Below the pieces are notes generated by a model, which worked only from the letters and a program-made list of their open reading frames with translations, was not told where the DNA came from and did no database searches. 64,000 bases of DNA, taken from assembly GCF_022605165.1 (NCBI RefSeq), contig NC_063068.1, positions 4,464,001 to 4,528,000 on the forward strand, given 5' to 3'. This DNA comes from Purpureocillium takamizusanense. Lineage: Eukaryota > Ascomycota > Sordariomycetes > Hypocreales > Ophiocordycipitaceae. Numbering within the stretch: the stretch's first letter is position 1; each line of letters starts with the position of its first letter. Shown here one piece after another: positions 54,723 to 64,000 of the stretch. The translations under genes and the position numbers were made by a program.

Positions 54723-56732
54723 TCATTCCCCGCCTCCGTGCATTCCTTCTATCCATTCTTGGAGGAACCACGACGGACGTTTGGGAGTAACGTCGGCGTC
54801 GGGAGCTCCGCGATCAGGTATTTCCATGGTGTCGAGACCCTCCCAATCATGCGTCCATGGATGCAAATTTCGAACCGACACTGCAGCGTTTGCCCAGTGT
54901 CGCGTACCGGACGTGTCTTCCACGAGCAATGACAGCATATTCAGTGTAGCTTCTTTCGACGGAGCAAGCCTTATGTCATGTCGGCAGGTCCCCTGGCATT
55001 TGTCTCCAAGCAGGCGAAACTCCAGCATGTCACGAACTTCTTCAATAGCTCTCCCGGATTCTCGCTGATACCCGAGGCTCGTTACCCGCCGCTCTTTCCC
55101 CGGATACCAGGTGAATGAATAGTATTCACGGATATAGTCAGCTTCTAAGCTCGGCCAAAGGTCTGGTTCGATGCACTGCTTGCTCGTCTGCCCGAATGGA
55201 CGCCAAGATAGAGTTGTAGAAGCTTGATCTTGAAGCTTGCAATCGAAACGGCATCGGAGGAGATCGGCGCGAGAAACCAGATCTAACGGTCCAGTGTAAC
55301 GAGACGTCTTGTCAAAGTCCAGGAAAGACTGCTTTGAGCCAACCCAGGCTGATACCATCGGGTCGGGCGGCGACAAAGACCCGTAGCCGTATTGTTCGGT
55401 TTGAGTCTGCGCATATCGTCGAATCCAGTCCACGACAGAGACGTCGCCAAGTAGGCAAAGAGCCAGCCACCAGAATGCAACCTTCGGTCGGCGCGAGGCA
55501 AAAGTTTTCACCAGAATTTCCAACCGCTTGGCATTGATGGTCGGGTCCAAAGTATCAATAATTGCAGCGAGCCATGGGCTCACGAGGTTGCATTCGATGT
55601 CTGGCTGCCAGAAAATGCTCCACAGGATTGATCCCAGTGATGGCGGATGCAGACTGAGGGTCATGAAGTATCGCAAGTCCTGCGCCAACCGACGAGTAAA
55701 GGCCCGGTCAATGTCGTCGAGCCTGTTGACACCTGTCGTGCTAAGATGAGGAGGCGGAAATTGTGGGCGACGACTCGTGAACCTATAGAATGGGAGCATC
55801 AGTGCTGCAAAGAACCCTGCCTTGTACGGTGGCAATGCTGTCCAATCATGATCATTTCGATCCGCCTCCGTTCCGAGACCACATAGCCGGCAAAGCTCAA
55901 GCAAAAGCTCAATCGCTTCTGAGGAGTTTGGTGCGGCCAAGGCCCCTTCAGCTGATGCTGGCGCCGAGACAGCAATTCCCACATTCGCATCGATAGAAGC
56001 AGTCCACGGCGGCAACAACTTTCCCGGGGCGGTCCAACCCAGAGTGGGACATAAGATCGCACAGAGCCACCTTACAAGCGCAGGCGATGCACCGTCGAGA
56101 TACAACGTTGGCTGTAGCGGTTTACCTGCTCTCTGTGGACTTAATCGATGGGTGGAATACTCCACGAGTCGACCTTGCAGCTCGAGAAATCGGGTAGAGA
56201 GTACGTATGACCAGCACAATGTCAAGACAGCGATGCTGTTCATTGTCCTTGACGAGGTGCCCAAATAGTATGGTGCAGCCTGTGGGGAAATACCACACCG
56301 AAGCGAATCCTGGTGGCCCAGGCACAAGGTAAAGCGGCGACCGGAAACAAGTGCAGGATCCCACTCATTGTCGGATACAGACATCTCTGCATATCTTGTA
56401 CCACGAGCGCGCTGGCGAAGATGCCAACGTGGTCTTCCATGTAGGATATTGCTGCGAGGCAGCTCAGACGGAAGTGCAGGTACTTGGCACAGGGCGATGT
56501 ATGGATCCAACAATTCCGTCGGCCAAAGACCCTGAGGCATATTGCACGCTTCTTGTAGAAAGAAGCTCCATGTCGCCTTTCCGTCGTGATATGTTCGCTT
56601 GATGTCCGCAGCAGGCGGTATGAGCGGATCATCTTCGTCACTGCACAGCAGTGCAGGTGAGGATCGTTCTGACGACGCGGTGGTTGACGACGTGCAGTCA
56701 GACGACACTGAGTCAGAGTCGATCGATATCAT
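54723..56732 (-). CDS. Uncharacterised fungal protein, 669 residues
   Basis: A single long exon with ATG at 56732 and a clean stop. The N-terminus is Ser-rich and acidic (about 45 residues), then a globular region of helical, Trp-rich text follows: LTLCWSYVLSTRFLELQGR near 170-190, LYLDGASPALVRWLCAILCP, SLHPPSLGSILWSIFWQPDIECNLVSPWLAAI near 365-400, and VAFWWLALCLLGDVSVVDWI. It resembles a widespread family of fungal hypothetical proteins without known role; no catalytic motif is evident. Codon use is normal, there is no RIP, and it looks intact. A TATTTAAG box lies about 75 bases upstream of the start on the minus strand (about 56802-56811). Some hydrophobic stretches could be membrane-associated. 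Confidence 0.8.
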   Translation of the reverse strand: MISIDSDSVSSDCTSSTTASSERSSPALLCSDEDDPLIPPAADIKRTYHDGKATWSFFLQEACNMPQGLWPTELLDPYIALCQVPALPSELPRSNILHGRPRWHLRQRARGTRYAEMSVSDNEWDPALVSGRRFTLCLGHQDSLRCGISPQAAPYYLGTSSRTMNSIAVLTLCWSYVLSTRFLELQGRLVEYSTHRLSPQRAGKPLQPTLYLDGASPALVRWLCAILCPTLGWTAPGKLLPPWTASIDANVGIAVSAPASAEGALAAPNSSEAIELLLELCRLCGLGTEADRNDHDWTALPPYKAGFFAALMLPFYRFTSRRPQFPPPHLSTTGVNRLDDIDRAFTRRLAQDLRYFMTLSLHPPSLGSILWSIFWQPDIECNLVSPWLAAIIDTLDPTINAKRLEILVKTFASRRPKVAFWWLALCLLGDVSVVDWIRRYAQTQTEQYGYGSLSPPDPMVSAWVGSKQSFLDFDKTSRYTGPLDLVSRADLLRCRFDCKLQDQASTTLSWRPFGQTSKQCIEPDLWPSLEADYIREYYSFTWYPGKERRVTSLGYQRESGRAIEEVRDMLEFRLLGDKCQGTCRHDIRLAPSKEATLNMLSLLVEDTSGTRHWANAAVSVRNLHPWTHDWEGLDTMEIPDRGAPDADVTPKRPSWFLQEWIEGMHGGGE

Positions 56733-57009
56733 GGCAGGCGAAACCTTTGGCCAGTTGTGTGAAGGGGTTGGGTCGTGCCCGCACTGCGGCGTGCCCCGAC
56801 CTTAAATACCCGCGGAGAAATTGAGACGCGTCACGGCAATCACGGGTTGATGACATGGCGCTTCGGGTCGCTGAGGAAACAGTAATCGGAGTAATCTCGG
56901 CTATCAATAGTGTGAGCCGGGGTGGGTTGGTTCCATGCCCAGCTCAGTCACCAAACGCCACTCGCTGAAGGGAGTAGCAGCACAAAACTGTCCTTTGCAC
57001 CACTCCATT
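56733..57009. other. Promoter region between two minus-strand genes
   Basis: Contains the TATTTAAG box serving the 54723-56732 gene and the 3' UTR of the next gene. Nothing else seen. Confidence 0.45.
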
Positions 57010-57990
57010 TCATTTTTTCGCAGGCTTTATCTCCTTGGCAAAGAAAACACAACCAGCTGCTTCACTCTCAAATACATACCCGCCGCGATTCTTGGTCCAA
57101 TTCTCCTTCCGCGAAGTCAGCTTCTTGCCCTCTCGAGGCCCCGAGTGTGGTCTGAAAGACACCATGCCCTTGCCGCTGTGTCGGGCTGACACCTCCACAA
57201 ATTCGGCGGCTTGATTCGGTCTGTCTGTGGTCTGCGAGGAGCTTCCTTCGATGACACTGAGACTTGCCATTTGTGAGGCCAAGGTCTCCGCTTCGAATCT
57301 CTCCTGGTCCCACTGGAGAGGGTCAATAGACTCTTCAGAAAGTGTCCGTCCGTGCGATTGCGAGTGACCCCGCCTGGACGAGCCTCCACGAGCTGCAACC
57401 TTGCCATGCTTAGATCCTTTGACTCGGGCTGATTGTGTAGCTACCGCGGAGTCTCCCGGACCCAAATTCCACGTGAAATATGACAAACCGGTAGAATTGT
57501 TGTCAAACTGGAAACAGGGGACGTTCGCTCCTTCGTACCATTTGGTCGTCGACCGCCAATCCTCACGCTGGGTCCACACCACTTCGTTGTCGCATCCGTA
57601 GAACCAGAGGGCATCGTCGCTTTCGAACACGTCCACATACACAGGTTCGGTATAGGTGCTTACAGCGCTATAAACGGGTTCTCCGATAGGTTCGTGGCCC
57701 GTGTCGTAGTCGTCCGCATAGCTTGGAGACTCGTAGTCAGGATGTGTCCCGGCATACTCAGCGGGCTGCAATAGGCGAGCCGCTTTTGCGTTGCTTGGAT
57801 AATATCCTTCGCCGCAGGAACACGGCAGGTGGCAGATTTTCCATCCCGGGCCTGTCGCATGTACACTTGCCTGGCATATCAGGATGCGCTTCTTGCACTT
57901 CTTGCATTTGGCGTGGCGCTCTTTCGTATGTCCGCTCAGAGAATGACCGCAGTAGATGCAGAAGCCAGGTTCACCGGAATCAGTGCTCAT
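57010..57990 (-). CDS. Uncharacterised protein with N-terminal zinc-ribbon-like Cys motif
   Basis: The frame is open for 460 codons up to 58392, but I place the start at 57990 (MSTDSGEPGFC), giving 326 residues, because the upstream text is unlike protein and overlaps the divergent promoter. The N-terminus has FCIYCGHSLSGH, then AKCKKCKKRILIC and CHLPCSCGEGYYP, a set of paired Cys that could bind zinc. The middle is Tyr/Asp-rich and disordered, followed by a Trp/Tyr-rich segment (ALWFYGCDNEVVW, YEGANVPCFQFDNNSTG) and a basic Ser-rich C-terminus ending in KEIKPAKK. No known family. It is divergently arranged with the gene at 58550. Confidence 0.65.
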   Translation of the reverse strand: MSTDSGEPGFCIYCGHSLSGHTKERHAKCKKCKKRILICQASVHATGPGWKICHLPCSCGEGYYPSNAKAARLLQPAEYAGTHPDYESPSYADDYDTGHEPIGEPVYSAVSTYTEPVYVDVFESDDALWFYGCDNEVVWTQREDWRSTTKWYEGANVPCFQFDNNSTGLSYFTWNLGPGDSAVATQSARVKGSKHGKVAARGGSSRRGHSQSHGRTLSEESIDPLQWDQERFEAETLASQMASLSVIEGSSSQTTDRPNQAAEFVEVSARHSGKGMVSFRPHSGPREGKKLTSRKENWTKNRGGYVFESEAAGCVFFAKEIKPAKK

Positions 57991-58469
57991 CTTGTACAAC
58001 GTGTGGGCGATCAGATATTGCATTGCATAGTCCCACCAATTTGTCGGCTGTAGTTGCAATTTATAGAAAGAAGACTGGCTTAATTGACAATTAGCTGCGC
58101 GCCCAACGATGTGACCACAATGAGGCGCGATCGGATTGCTTCTGCTCCATTCAACCTTAGCCGACAAACTGCGCGCCAGCGTCCGACAATAGTTGACGGC
58201 TTCGCCACGCGATCGTGCAAGCCGACGTGGCTGCGCTGTACGTTCAATCACACTCCTGTGCGCTCGCACCTGCACCTTGCTCAGGAAGCCCCGCCCCAGC
58301 GCCTGCACTTGCGCTTGCACTGAAATCATTCGTGGCACCATGATCTGCCCCCGGGATTTCGTCCGAGTGGCCCAGGTAGCTGTGACCCGCAATATGATGA
58401 AGATGACAAGCTTCGCGGAAGCAGGCTATGTTTCAGCTGCGGCATTTGCTGACCCTTCGTCATCCTTTC

Positions 58470-58532
58470 CCTTCCCAGTTTACCTTCCCGGTTTACCCTT
58501 CCCAGTTTACCCTTCCCAGTTTACCCTTCCAA
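58470..58532 (+). promoter_or_regulatory. Pyrimidine-rich tandem repeats before the next start codon
   Basis: Four to five units of about 14 bases (CCCTTCCCAGTTTA with small changes) lie 20-80 bases upstream of the ATG at 58550. CT-rich tracts at this distance are common in strongly transcribed fungal genes. If translation began upstream, the repeat would code for FPVYPSQF-like units; I consider that less likely. Confidence 0.5.
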
Positions 58533-58549
58533 CTTACTCCCCATTAACC

Positions 58550-59674
58550 ATGGCTGCTGCGTTGGGCGGTCTTCCAACCAGCCCGACAAGTGAAGCCTCT
58601 GATGACATCTCATGGCTCCTCGACCGAGTCAACACCTTCGAACGCAGCCCAAAGGGCCTGATGGAAGCCTGGCAATCAGCGCAGCAAGCTGAGTCGAATT
58701 CGACGACGAAGGTATTCTTGGACCAGGGCAAATTCGCCTGGTTGGCATATCATCTGAGCAAAGTTGCGGCAGATCAGCCAACGCACTTCACGGGCCAAAC
58801 AATTTTGCGCAGGAAGATCTCGGATCTCGAAGGGAGGTCTCTAGCTTCCCGTATTCTGACTGCAGAGAAACTTGCGGCTGGGCTCGGGTCTGACGTGAAG
58901 GACAAAATCGAACGTTGGTGGACATCATCACATCGTCCACGGCGTACCAAAAAAAGGCGTTAGTATGGTGCGAGGTATTCTTGGTCGTTTATTGCTGACG
59001 TTTACGTAGGCTTGACAGACCGCAATTCCTATCAAAGATCTACGTCAGAATATACACGTAGCCCGTCCCCGACAAATAGTACGAGCTCTGCTCTGGCCGT
59101 ACAAGTCCAGCCTTACTCGCCTTTCGACACATGTGATCACTTTGCCGAATACGAACATGTCCTGGTAAACGCGTCTCTCCCGGAAACGATACGCCTGTTC
59201 CCGTCATCTCTGTCCGATGCGATCAAGAGGATTCCTGACCCTGGGAATGAGAATGTCCTTGTTGCTTCTGTCTCGATGTCATTTCCAAACGCCCGGACCA
59301 ACTTTGGATGCCAGATGGCACTAGAGATCATGGATAACAAGATAGACAACCTTGCTCGAGATTTATTTGACGCACGTTTGGAAACGACCGCTGGGCTTCG
59401 ATACTTTTGCCTTACGGACGGTGCGAAATTACTACCGAATCCTAAATTTACTCTTCGAGGGTGCCGGCACGATGTCATTCCGGTAACGTTTGGTCCTGAG
59501 GTCACCAGTGCTATCGCAGCAAGTCCGGCGTACCAGGATGATCTCAAACAATGGCGGGGTCGCACCGATTGTGTCTGGATGGTCATTTCACACAAGGCAA
59601 ATGCCAAGGCTGAACTTTGCGTCTCTATGGGCCTGGTCGAGGGGACTCTGATCCGACGTAAGCTGTACAAATAG
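58550..59674 (+). CDS. Uncharacterised fungal protein, two exons, 357 residues
   Basis: Exons 58550-58958 and 59010-59674. The 51-nt intron (donor GTTAGT, branch TGCTGAC, acceptor TAG) is a multiple of three and contains an in-frame TAG right at its start, so splicing is required for the full protein. The start has a good context (ACCATGG). Exon 1 contains DDISWLLDRVNTFERSP and helical text ending in a basic HRPRRTKKRR patch. Exon 2 contains the Ser/Thr-rich linker and a folded part (ASLPETIRLFPSSLSDAIKR, NFGCQMALEIMDNKIDNLARD). No family recognised; the basic patch may be nuclear targeting or nucleic-acid binding. It is convergent with the small minus-strand gene that ends 21 bases further on. 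Confidence 0.7.
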
Positions 59675-59695
59675 TTTGCAGAGACACACCAGTAC

Positions 59696-59999
59696 CTATT
59701 CATTGGTTACCTTCCAGACACCGCCTATACCACCCAAATGGATTTCAGTGCCGTTTGGCACCCTTCCATACCCGCTACACACATCATATTCTGCCTTGAA
59801 CTGTCGCTCTCCTTTGTCGTCCTTCTCATACACCTTAATCAAACAATGATGCCAATACAAGGTCTGATTATTCCCTTCAATCAACCAAGGTGTTCTCCCG
59901 GAATCGGTGTCGAAACTAGTCGACTTGTCGAGAGGATACCAAGTGAACGGCTAAGAACAATCAGCCCTGCTGCTATTCGCAATGGGGCAGACATACCAT
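59696..59999 (-). CDS. Small protein (85 residues) with a start-codon-only first coding exon
   Basis: The minus-strand frame 59950-59696 codes for coherent protein (TWYPLDKSTSFDTDSGR, NNQTLYWHHCLIKVYEKDD, VCSGYGRVPNGTEIHLGG) with a stop at 59696-59698, but it has no ATG near its start. It is preceded by an acceptor (CTTAG) and, 46 bases up, an ideal donor GTATGT directly after ATG at 59999-59997. Splicing joins that ATG in phase 0. The coding part of exon 1 would then be only the start codon. The protein has a single predicted domain of beta-like text and no signal peptide; function unknown. A longer, unrecognised first exon is the alternative. Confidence 0.5.
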
Positions 60000-60975
60000 T
60001 AGAGCTTAACTTTCCACTTCTTGGATGAGTGCGCTGGATATGTTGCCGGGGAGGCTGCTGGAGGGGGGGGGCTTGTGGCAGCTGGTTGAGGTGGTTGGAG
60101 ACTGGTGCTGCTTGAAGGTCGAACTGCGGCCGCCGCGGGAATAAATTATTGGTTTCGCGATGGCGACAGTCATATTTCGCTGCCTTGTCTTTAGGTGTGG
60201 CGTACCGACGCCTAATACAAGTCAAATTTTGTCATGACGATGTTCCACGGCTGTGCAAACCACGACGATGGTGGGTGGAACAAACAAATTGCAAAGTTGG
60301 GGCGTGAACGCCAGTTGGGCTTGAACATCGCAAGAGGAAGTGGGGTATTGGGTAAAAATGCCTCGGAGCAACCCCATGTGACGCTCACTGGAAGGTGCAC
60401 CAAAGGTGGCGAGCGACCGTCTCCGGCCCAGTTGTTAGTTCGACACCGACGGAATATATATCTTCCGAGATCGGACCAGCCCAGGTTAGAATGCACTACC
60501 AAGGTTAAGGAGGGCTATCCGGGTTAGTAGCGGGTCTTCGGCAGGAGCGGCCTGATGCCGACGATATCGCGTGCAAAATTTCGATATCGGCCAACATCTC
60601 CCATCGAACCTTTGACTGCCACAATCTTTTTGCCGCTCCCCGTTGGTCGAGGTGGTCTTAGCCCATGCAGAGTGCCGTTCGATCTATCACCACCACAGCC
60701 CGTACGGCTTGCAGAAACGAACTGCTTTACATCTGCATAGCGGAGTGGGATGTGTACTCTTCTAGCCGATTGGTAGCTTGGATTGATGGGGGAAGCTGGC
60801 AGTTGTCCTCATAGGAGAACACATCTCCCCTTGTTGTCTCAAGGAATGGCTTATATAAAGGGCCTCTTTCTCCCTGTTTTGCTTCCAGGTAAGTAGGAAC
60901 GGTTCAGCCCGGACAACAAGAATCACGCACCACCCTCCTCCCGGATCCCTCTTTGCCTTCGTTGCAATCGACAAG
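60000..60975. other. Intergenic region before the BCS1-like gene
   Basis: It holds the 5' region of the small minus-strand gene and the promoter of the BCS1-like gene. A G-run lies near 60061-60071. No other gene is supported; the open frames around 60212-60502 lack protein character. Confidence 0.45.
60852..60859 (+). promoter_or_regulatory. TATA box TATATAAA of the BCS1-like gene
   Basis: A consensus TATA element 117 bases upstream of the ATG at 60976, followed by a CT-rich leader. The distance fits a fungal transcription start about 30-60 bases downstream of the box. Confidence 0.6.
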
Positions 60976-63050
60976 ATGAACGCAACAGCCAATGCCGCCT
61001 CTCCTTGGGCCTGGGATATACCGCGACAATACCTACCGGATATCCTCTTGCCTGGTGCTTCTAGTGCCAAGGTCACACAGCTGCTAGCCCTTTGCCTGAA
61101 CAGCTACACGCCATTAGTGTGCCTTTTTGGAATGTTTGCCTTTTCCAGAACATATCTCAGTCATGTACGGCTGTGGGTCGAGGAGCATCTCAGTCAGTGT
61201 GCACCTCCTCGAAACATTAGGCCTCCTCTAATACCTGCGCAGCTTCAACGGTCTATATCAAGCGGTCAGACGAGGCGTACGACATGGTTCTAACCTGGCT
61301 TTCAAACCACAGACTGGATAACGCCGCACGCTCGACCATCGCTCGAGTAGGTTCGAAGAGAGATGCCCCAGACGATCTCGTCACAGACGTCAAAAAGCCC
61401 CTCAGCTTTTCTCCTTGGAACGGGAGCTTTCTATTTTGGTTCCAAAAACACCTGCTCTCCTACCGAACTGAGCTCAGAGATGCTGGATTTCACAAGGAGG
61501 AGGAGATCTCCGTCACTTGCGCCGGCCGATCATGCAGTATTTTGAAGGAGTTCCTTCGCGAATGCCGCAACGAATACTTGCATGAGGTCAGGAACAAGAC
61601 CACGATATTCGAAAACCGTGGTGATCGTTGGAAAAAGGTAGCAACGAAAAAGATCAGGCCATTGTCGACTGTCATCGTCAGCGAGCAGCAGAAGCAACAG
61701 CTGGTTGCTGATGTGAAGAGTTTCCTGGACCCGGAGACACGGAATTGGTTTGCGAAGCGCACTATTCCTTATCGAAAAGGCTATTTATTGTATGGGCCCC
61801 CAGGAACGGGCAAATCAAGTTTCAGCGTATCTGTTGCTGGCGAGCTTGATGTGGACATCTACATTATCAGCATGCCCGGTGTGAACGACCGCACATTGAA
61901 AGACCTCTTCGCCGATCTTCCGCAAAAATGCGTCGTTCTATTGGAGGACATAGACGCTGTTGGAATGGAACGCTCACCAGATTCCGACGACTTTGACGAC
62001 GAGGCTCTAAAGCCAAAGAATGGAGTCACAATGTCAGGCCTCTTGAACACCCTTGATGGCGTGGCCTCACAAGAAGGCCGAGTTCTCATCATGACAACGA
62101 ACCACATTGAGAAACTCGACGAGGCGCTTATTCGCCCCGGCCGTGTGGACAAGAAAGCGGAGTTCCAATACGCCGATGCCGCCATAACTTCCCAGCTCTT
62201 TGGGTTCATCTTTCAGCAGGACGCTGGAGAAGATGGAGGTTGCAACGATCCGGCTGTTTGTGACCTTGCTGCAGATTTCGCCACTAAGGTGCCGGAACTT
62301 GAGTTCAGTCCAGCCGAAATTTTGTCGCATCTACTACAATACAGGAAGTCGCCGACTGCCGCCGTAGAGCATGCCGAGGAATGGGTTGCAACAATGCGAC
62401 GCGAAAAAGGGCGTCTACCCAACAAGGCAGCATCCCGACTACACCTTGATGGGCCGACGTGCAAGAGCGAAATGGCGTGTGTCTACAAACGACCAGCATT
62501 TGATGACGGGGACGACGAGATTGAGTTCAGCTTGGGATTTCCCAACACCCCGCCAAGTTCACCTGCGCAGGGATCAATTGGAAATATTGCTGCCTCGTCT
62601 CAACGCGGCGCCGTGGCCCTTTCGGCTGTTGGAGAACTTCGCGACGAACCTACAGTCCAAGGCCCAAGCCATCGACATCCAAATCTCCAAATTTTGAACT
62701 CGATCTCGAGCGTACCTACCCACCAGCGCGCCCTTTGTATGACAGGCGCATATCAGGAGCCAGGGTCGCCGCAGGAATCTTTGAGCTCAAGGGACGACTT
62801 GGATGAGCCACCATCCCCTCGCCCGCTTCTTGCACCATCCCCCGAGCCAGCATCGTCGTCTGAGATAAAGAGGACCTGCGGGGTTGTATTGAAAGACCCT
62901 GCAGAGTACCGAGAGCAGAGACCAATGGATACCTTGCAGGAGTCGAGTCAGCCTAGCTCCAAGAAAGCTGGCATGGTGGCAGGCCCACGACGAAACCGAA
63001 TTCGATGGCAGGCGTACAGCTCACAATATGCGGGCAAATGTTCTAGCTAA
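60976..63050 (+). CDS. BCS1-like AAA ATPase
   Basis: Two exons, 60976-61192 and 61243-63050, give about 674 residues; the 50-nt intron has a CTCTAAT branch site. A hydrophobic segment near residues 34-56 is followed by the BCS1 N-terminal domain (KPLSFSPWNGSFLFWF, RPLSTVIVSEQQKQQLVAD). The AAA domain has Walker A GPPGTGKSS near 257-265, Walker B VVLLEDIDAVG near 303-313, the sensor NTLDG...VLIMTTNHIEKLDEALIRPGR region, and the arginine-finger context RPGRVDKK. BCS1 itself translocates the folded Rieske protein across the inner mitochondrial membrane; fungi have several paralogues of unknown role, and this one has a 200-residue Ser/Pro-rich C-terminal extension not found in BCS1 proper. It is therefore a paralogue rather than the housekeeping chaperone. 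Confidence 0.9.
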
Positions 63051-63634
63051 AGTGAGTGGTGCGTAGCTCTTCCTGTCGTGTCCAAATAACTAACCAAGGC
63101 GCACTACAGTGTAAATGCTCATGCCGCACGAGCAGCCGTTCATTGGGTGGCAATGAAACCAACAACAGATGGCATCATGATGCCGTAGACAAGAGGGTAT
63201 CTCAGATGATGTGATAGGTGGCTAGCGTGGCAGAGCGATGATCTGTTCGAAACGGCCTGGCTTGTGATTCGTTCCATTGGGCTCGTTGGGTCCGTACTGC
63301 CTGGCGAATTCCTGAAGAAATGCGCTCCAGTGTACTGCGCTGCAGTTGCTGAAACAAGATTAGCCTTGTGGTGCTTCCTGTCACTGGCCTGTCAGTCTAC
63401 TCGCCTCAGCACTCACACTTTGAATTGGTGAAGAGATAAGTCTGATGGAGCAGACATGTCCTTGCGAAGTAATTTGGCAAGAAGCATAAAGGCACGCAGG
63501 CTGGCACTGCCTCTCCGGATCATTTCTTAGGTGTGGCTAACCTGTAACCCGGAGGATGTTTGGGTTGAGATTGCGAAGACTTGCTCCAACTCGACCCAGC
63601 ACGTCGCATTGTCTAAGTGTATCGACAATTTTGA
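63051..63634. other. Intergenic region between convergent genes
   Basis: 3' flanks of the BCS1-like gene and of the kinase gene. Short frames only; no RNA gene or repeat recognised. Confidence 0.45.
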
Positions 63635-64000
63635 TCAACGTGACAGCTTCGATATGTGTCGTCTCTTCCTACTCTGAATGCCCCGCACCGACCTTCGGCT
63701 GTGTCCACTTGTCGCAGTGCGGCTGGTAGTGAGCAGCGTTTGAACTGCCTTCTCACTGGGCTGATTGTGCAGCTCGCGAAATCGTCGCTCCGTCCAGTCA
63801 AAGACGTTATCGTACGTAAAGCCCCTAGCCGCGAACAGCCGACGGAAAAGCTGCCGAAGGTACGCATAATCGGGTCGCTCGTTGAGCTCCAGCGATCGAG
63901 TGTACTCCATGTAAATGGCGAACTCTCCAGGGAGTCCATCACACAGTGATGCCACCGATATTGCCGCTTTCCGCTCCTTGATGAGATCGTCCTTCTGCTT
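63635..64000 (-). CDS. Casein kinase I, C-terminal part (cut by window edge)
   Basis: Reading from the edge: KQKDDLIKERKAAISV, then LCDGLPGEFAIYMEYTRSLE, RPDYAYLRQLFRRLF and YDNVFDW, followed by a tail to the stop at 63635-63637. This is the last part of the CK1 catalytic domain (the P-x-E-F-x-x-Y-x-x-Y helix and the PDYxYLRxLF helix) plus a basic C-terminal tail ending in RKRRHISKLSR. CK1 enzymes phosphorylate Ser/Thr in acidic or primed contexts. The active site lies upstream outside the window, so activity and exact subfamily cannot be judged. The tail is short and lacks the Cys-Cys palmitoylation end of membrane-bound yeast CK1. Confidence 0.88.
   Translation of the reverse strand, partial: KQKDDLIKERKAAISVASLCDGLPGEFAIYMEYTRSLELNERPDYAYLRQLFRRLFAARGFTYDNVFDWTERRFRELHNQPSEKAVQTLLTTSRTATSGHSRRSVRGIQSRKRRHISKLSR

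Noticed and set aside
57991..58392. An N-terminal extension of the zinc-ribbon-like gene to 58392
   Set aside because: The added 134 residues lack protein character, overlap the region of the divergent gene's promoter, and a good start (MSTDSGEPGFC) lies just before the Cys motif.
1..64000. tRNA, rRNA or other structured RNA genes
   Set aside because: I looked for A/B-box and cloverleaf-like text and for rRNA-like conserved stretches by eye and found none I could support; a covariance-model search would decide.

Overview
This window looks like nuclear DNA of a filamentous ascomycete (Pezizomycotina; a Sordariomycete of the Hypocreales is my guess from protein style, not a proven assignment). 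Genes are interrupted by short introns (about 45-220 nt) with GT/AG ends and CTAAC- or CTGAC-like branch points. Typical fungal families are present: a Zn2Cys6 regulator, a Myb/SANT-like protein, phenol-hydroxylase-type and SDR enzymes, a BCS1-like AAA ATPase, and NLR (STAND) relics. A block of about 22 kb carries an extreme form of repeat-induced point mutation (RIP).

Layout. 1-8474: conventional gene-containing DNA with a short-chain dehydrogenase (1282-2512) and a four-exon FAD monooxygenase (6290-8474), separated by about 3.8 kb in which I see no gene. 8475-30679: an AT-rich RIP block with almost no CA or TG dinucleotides and, past 9640, no long open frame. Inside it is a giant inverted repeat. 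A 7.4-kb Ty3/Gypsy chromovirus-like element (10844-18214) is mirrored by 21154-28513, with a 2.9-kb spacer. Each arm holds three copies of a 233-bp LTR. Reverse transcriptase and chromodomain relics can still be read, and an intron-containing reading frame lies antisense to pol. The left edge holds a GC-rich direct repeat whose two copies show the mutation spectrum, and a decayed ORF. 30680-36165: normal composition resumes abruptly at a 90-bp TATA-containing repeat that recurs at 47047. It is followed by a Myb/SANT-like gene, a possible 3' continuation of it, and a multi-exon membrane protein.

36138-54500: a mobile-element and pseudogene district. It contains an NLR fragment joined to a decayed hAT transposase, an apparently intact hAT element (39138-42047) with terminal inverted repeats and an 8-bp target duplication, a Zn2Cys6 gene relic interrupted by that hAT, its divergent intact paralogue (44330-46884), a multiply broken gene (47540-48985), TPR and ankyrin relics, and MITE-like hairpins. 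54723-64000: ordinary gene-rich DNA with four uncharacterised genes, a BCS1-like ATPase and the 3' end of a casein kinase I gene cut by the window edge.

The genes do not form an obvious pathway or cluster. The main stories are genome defence (RIP) on a palindromic retroelement pair, hAT activity in a duplicated transcription-factor locus, and turnover of NLR-type genes. All gene models were spliced by eye, so exon edges are proposals.
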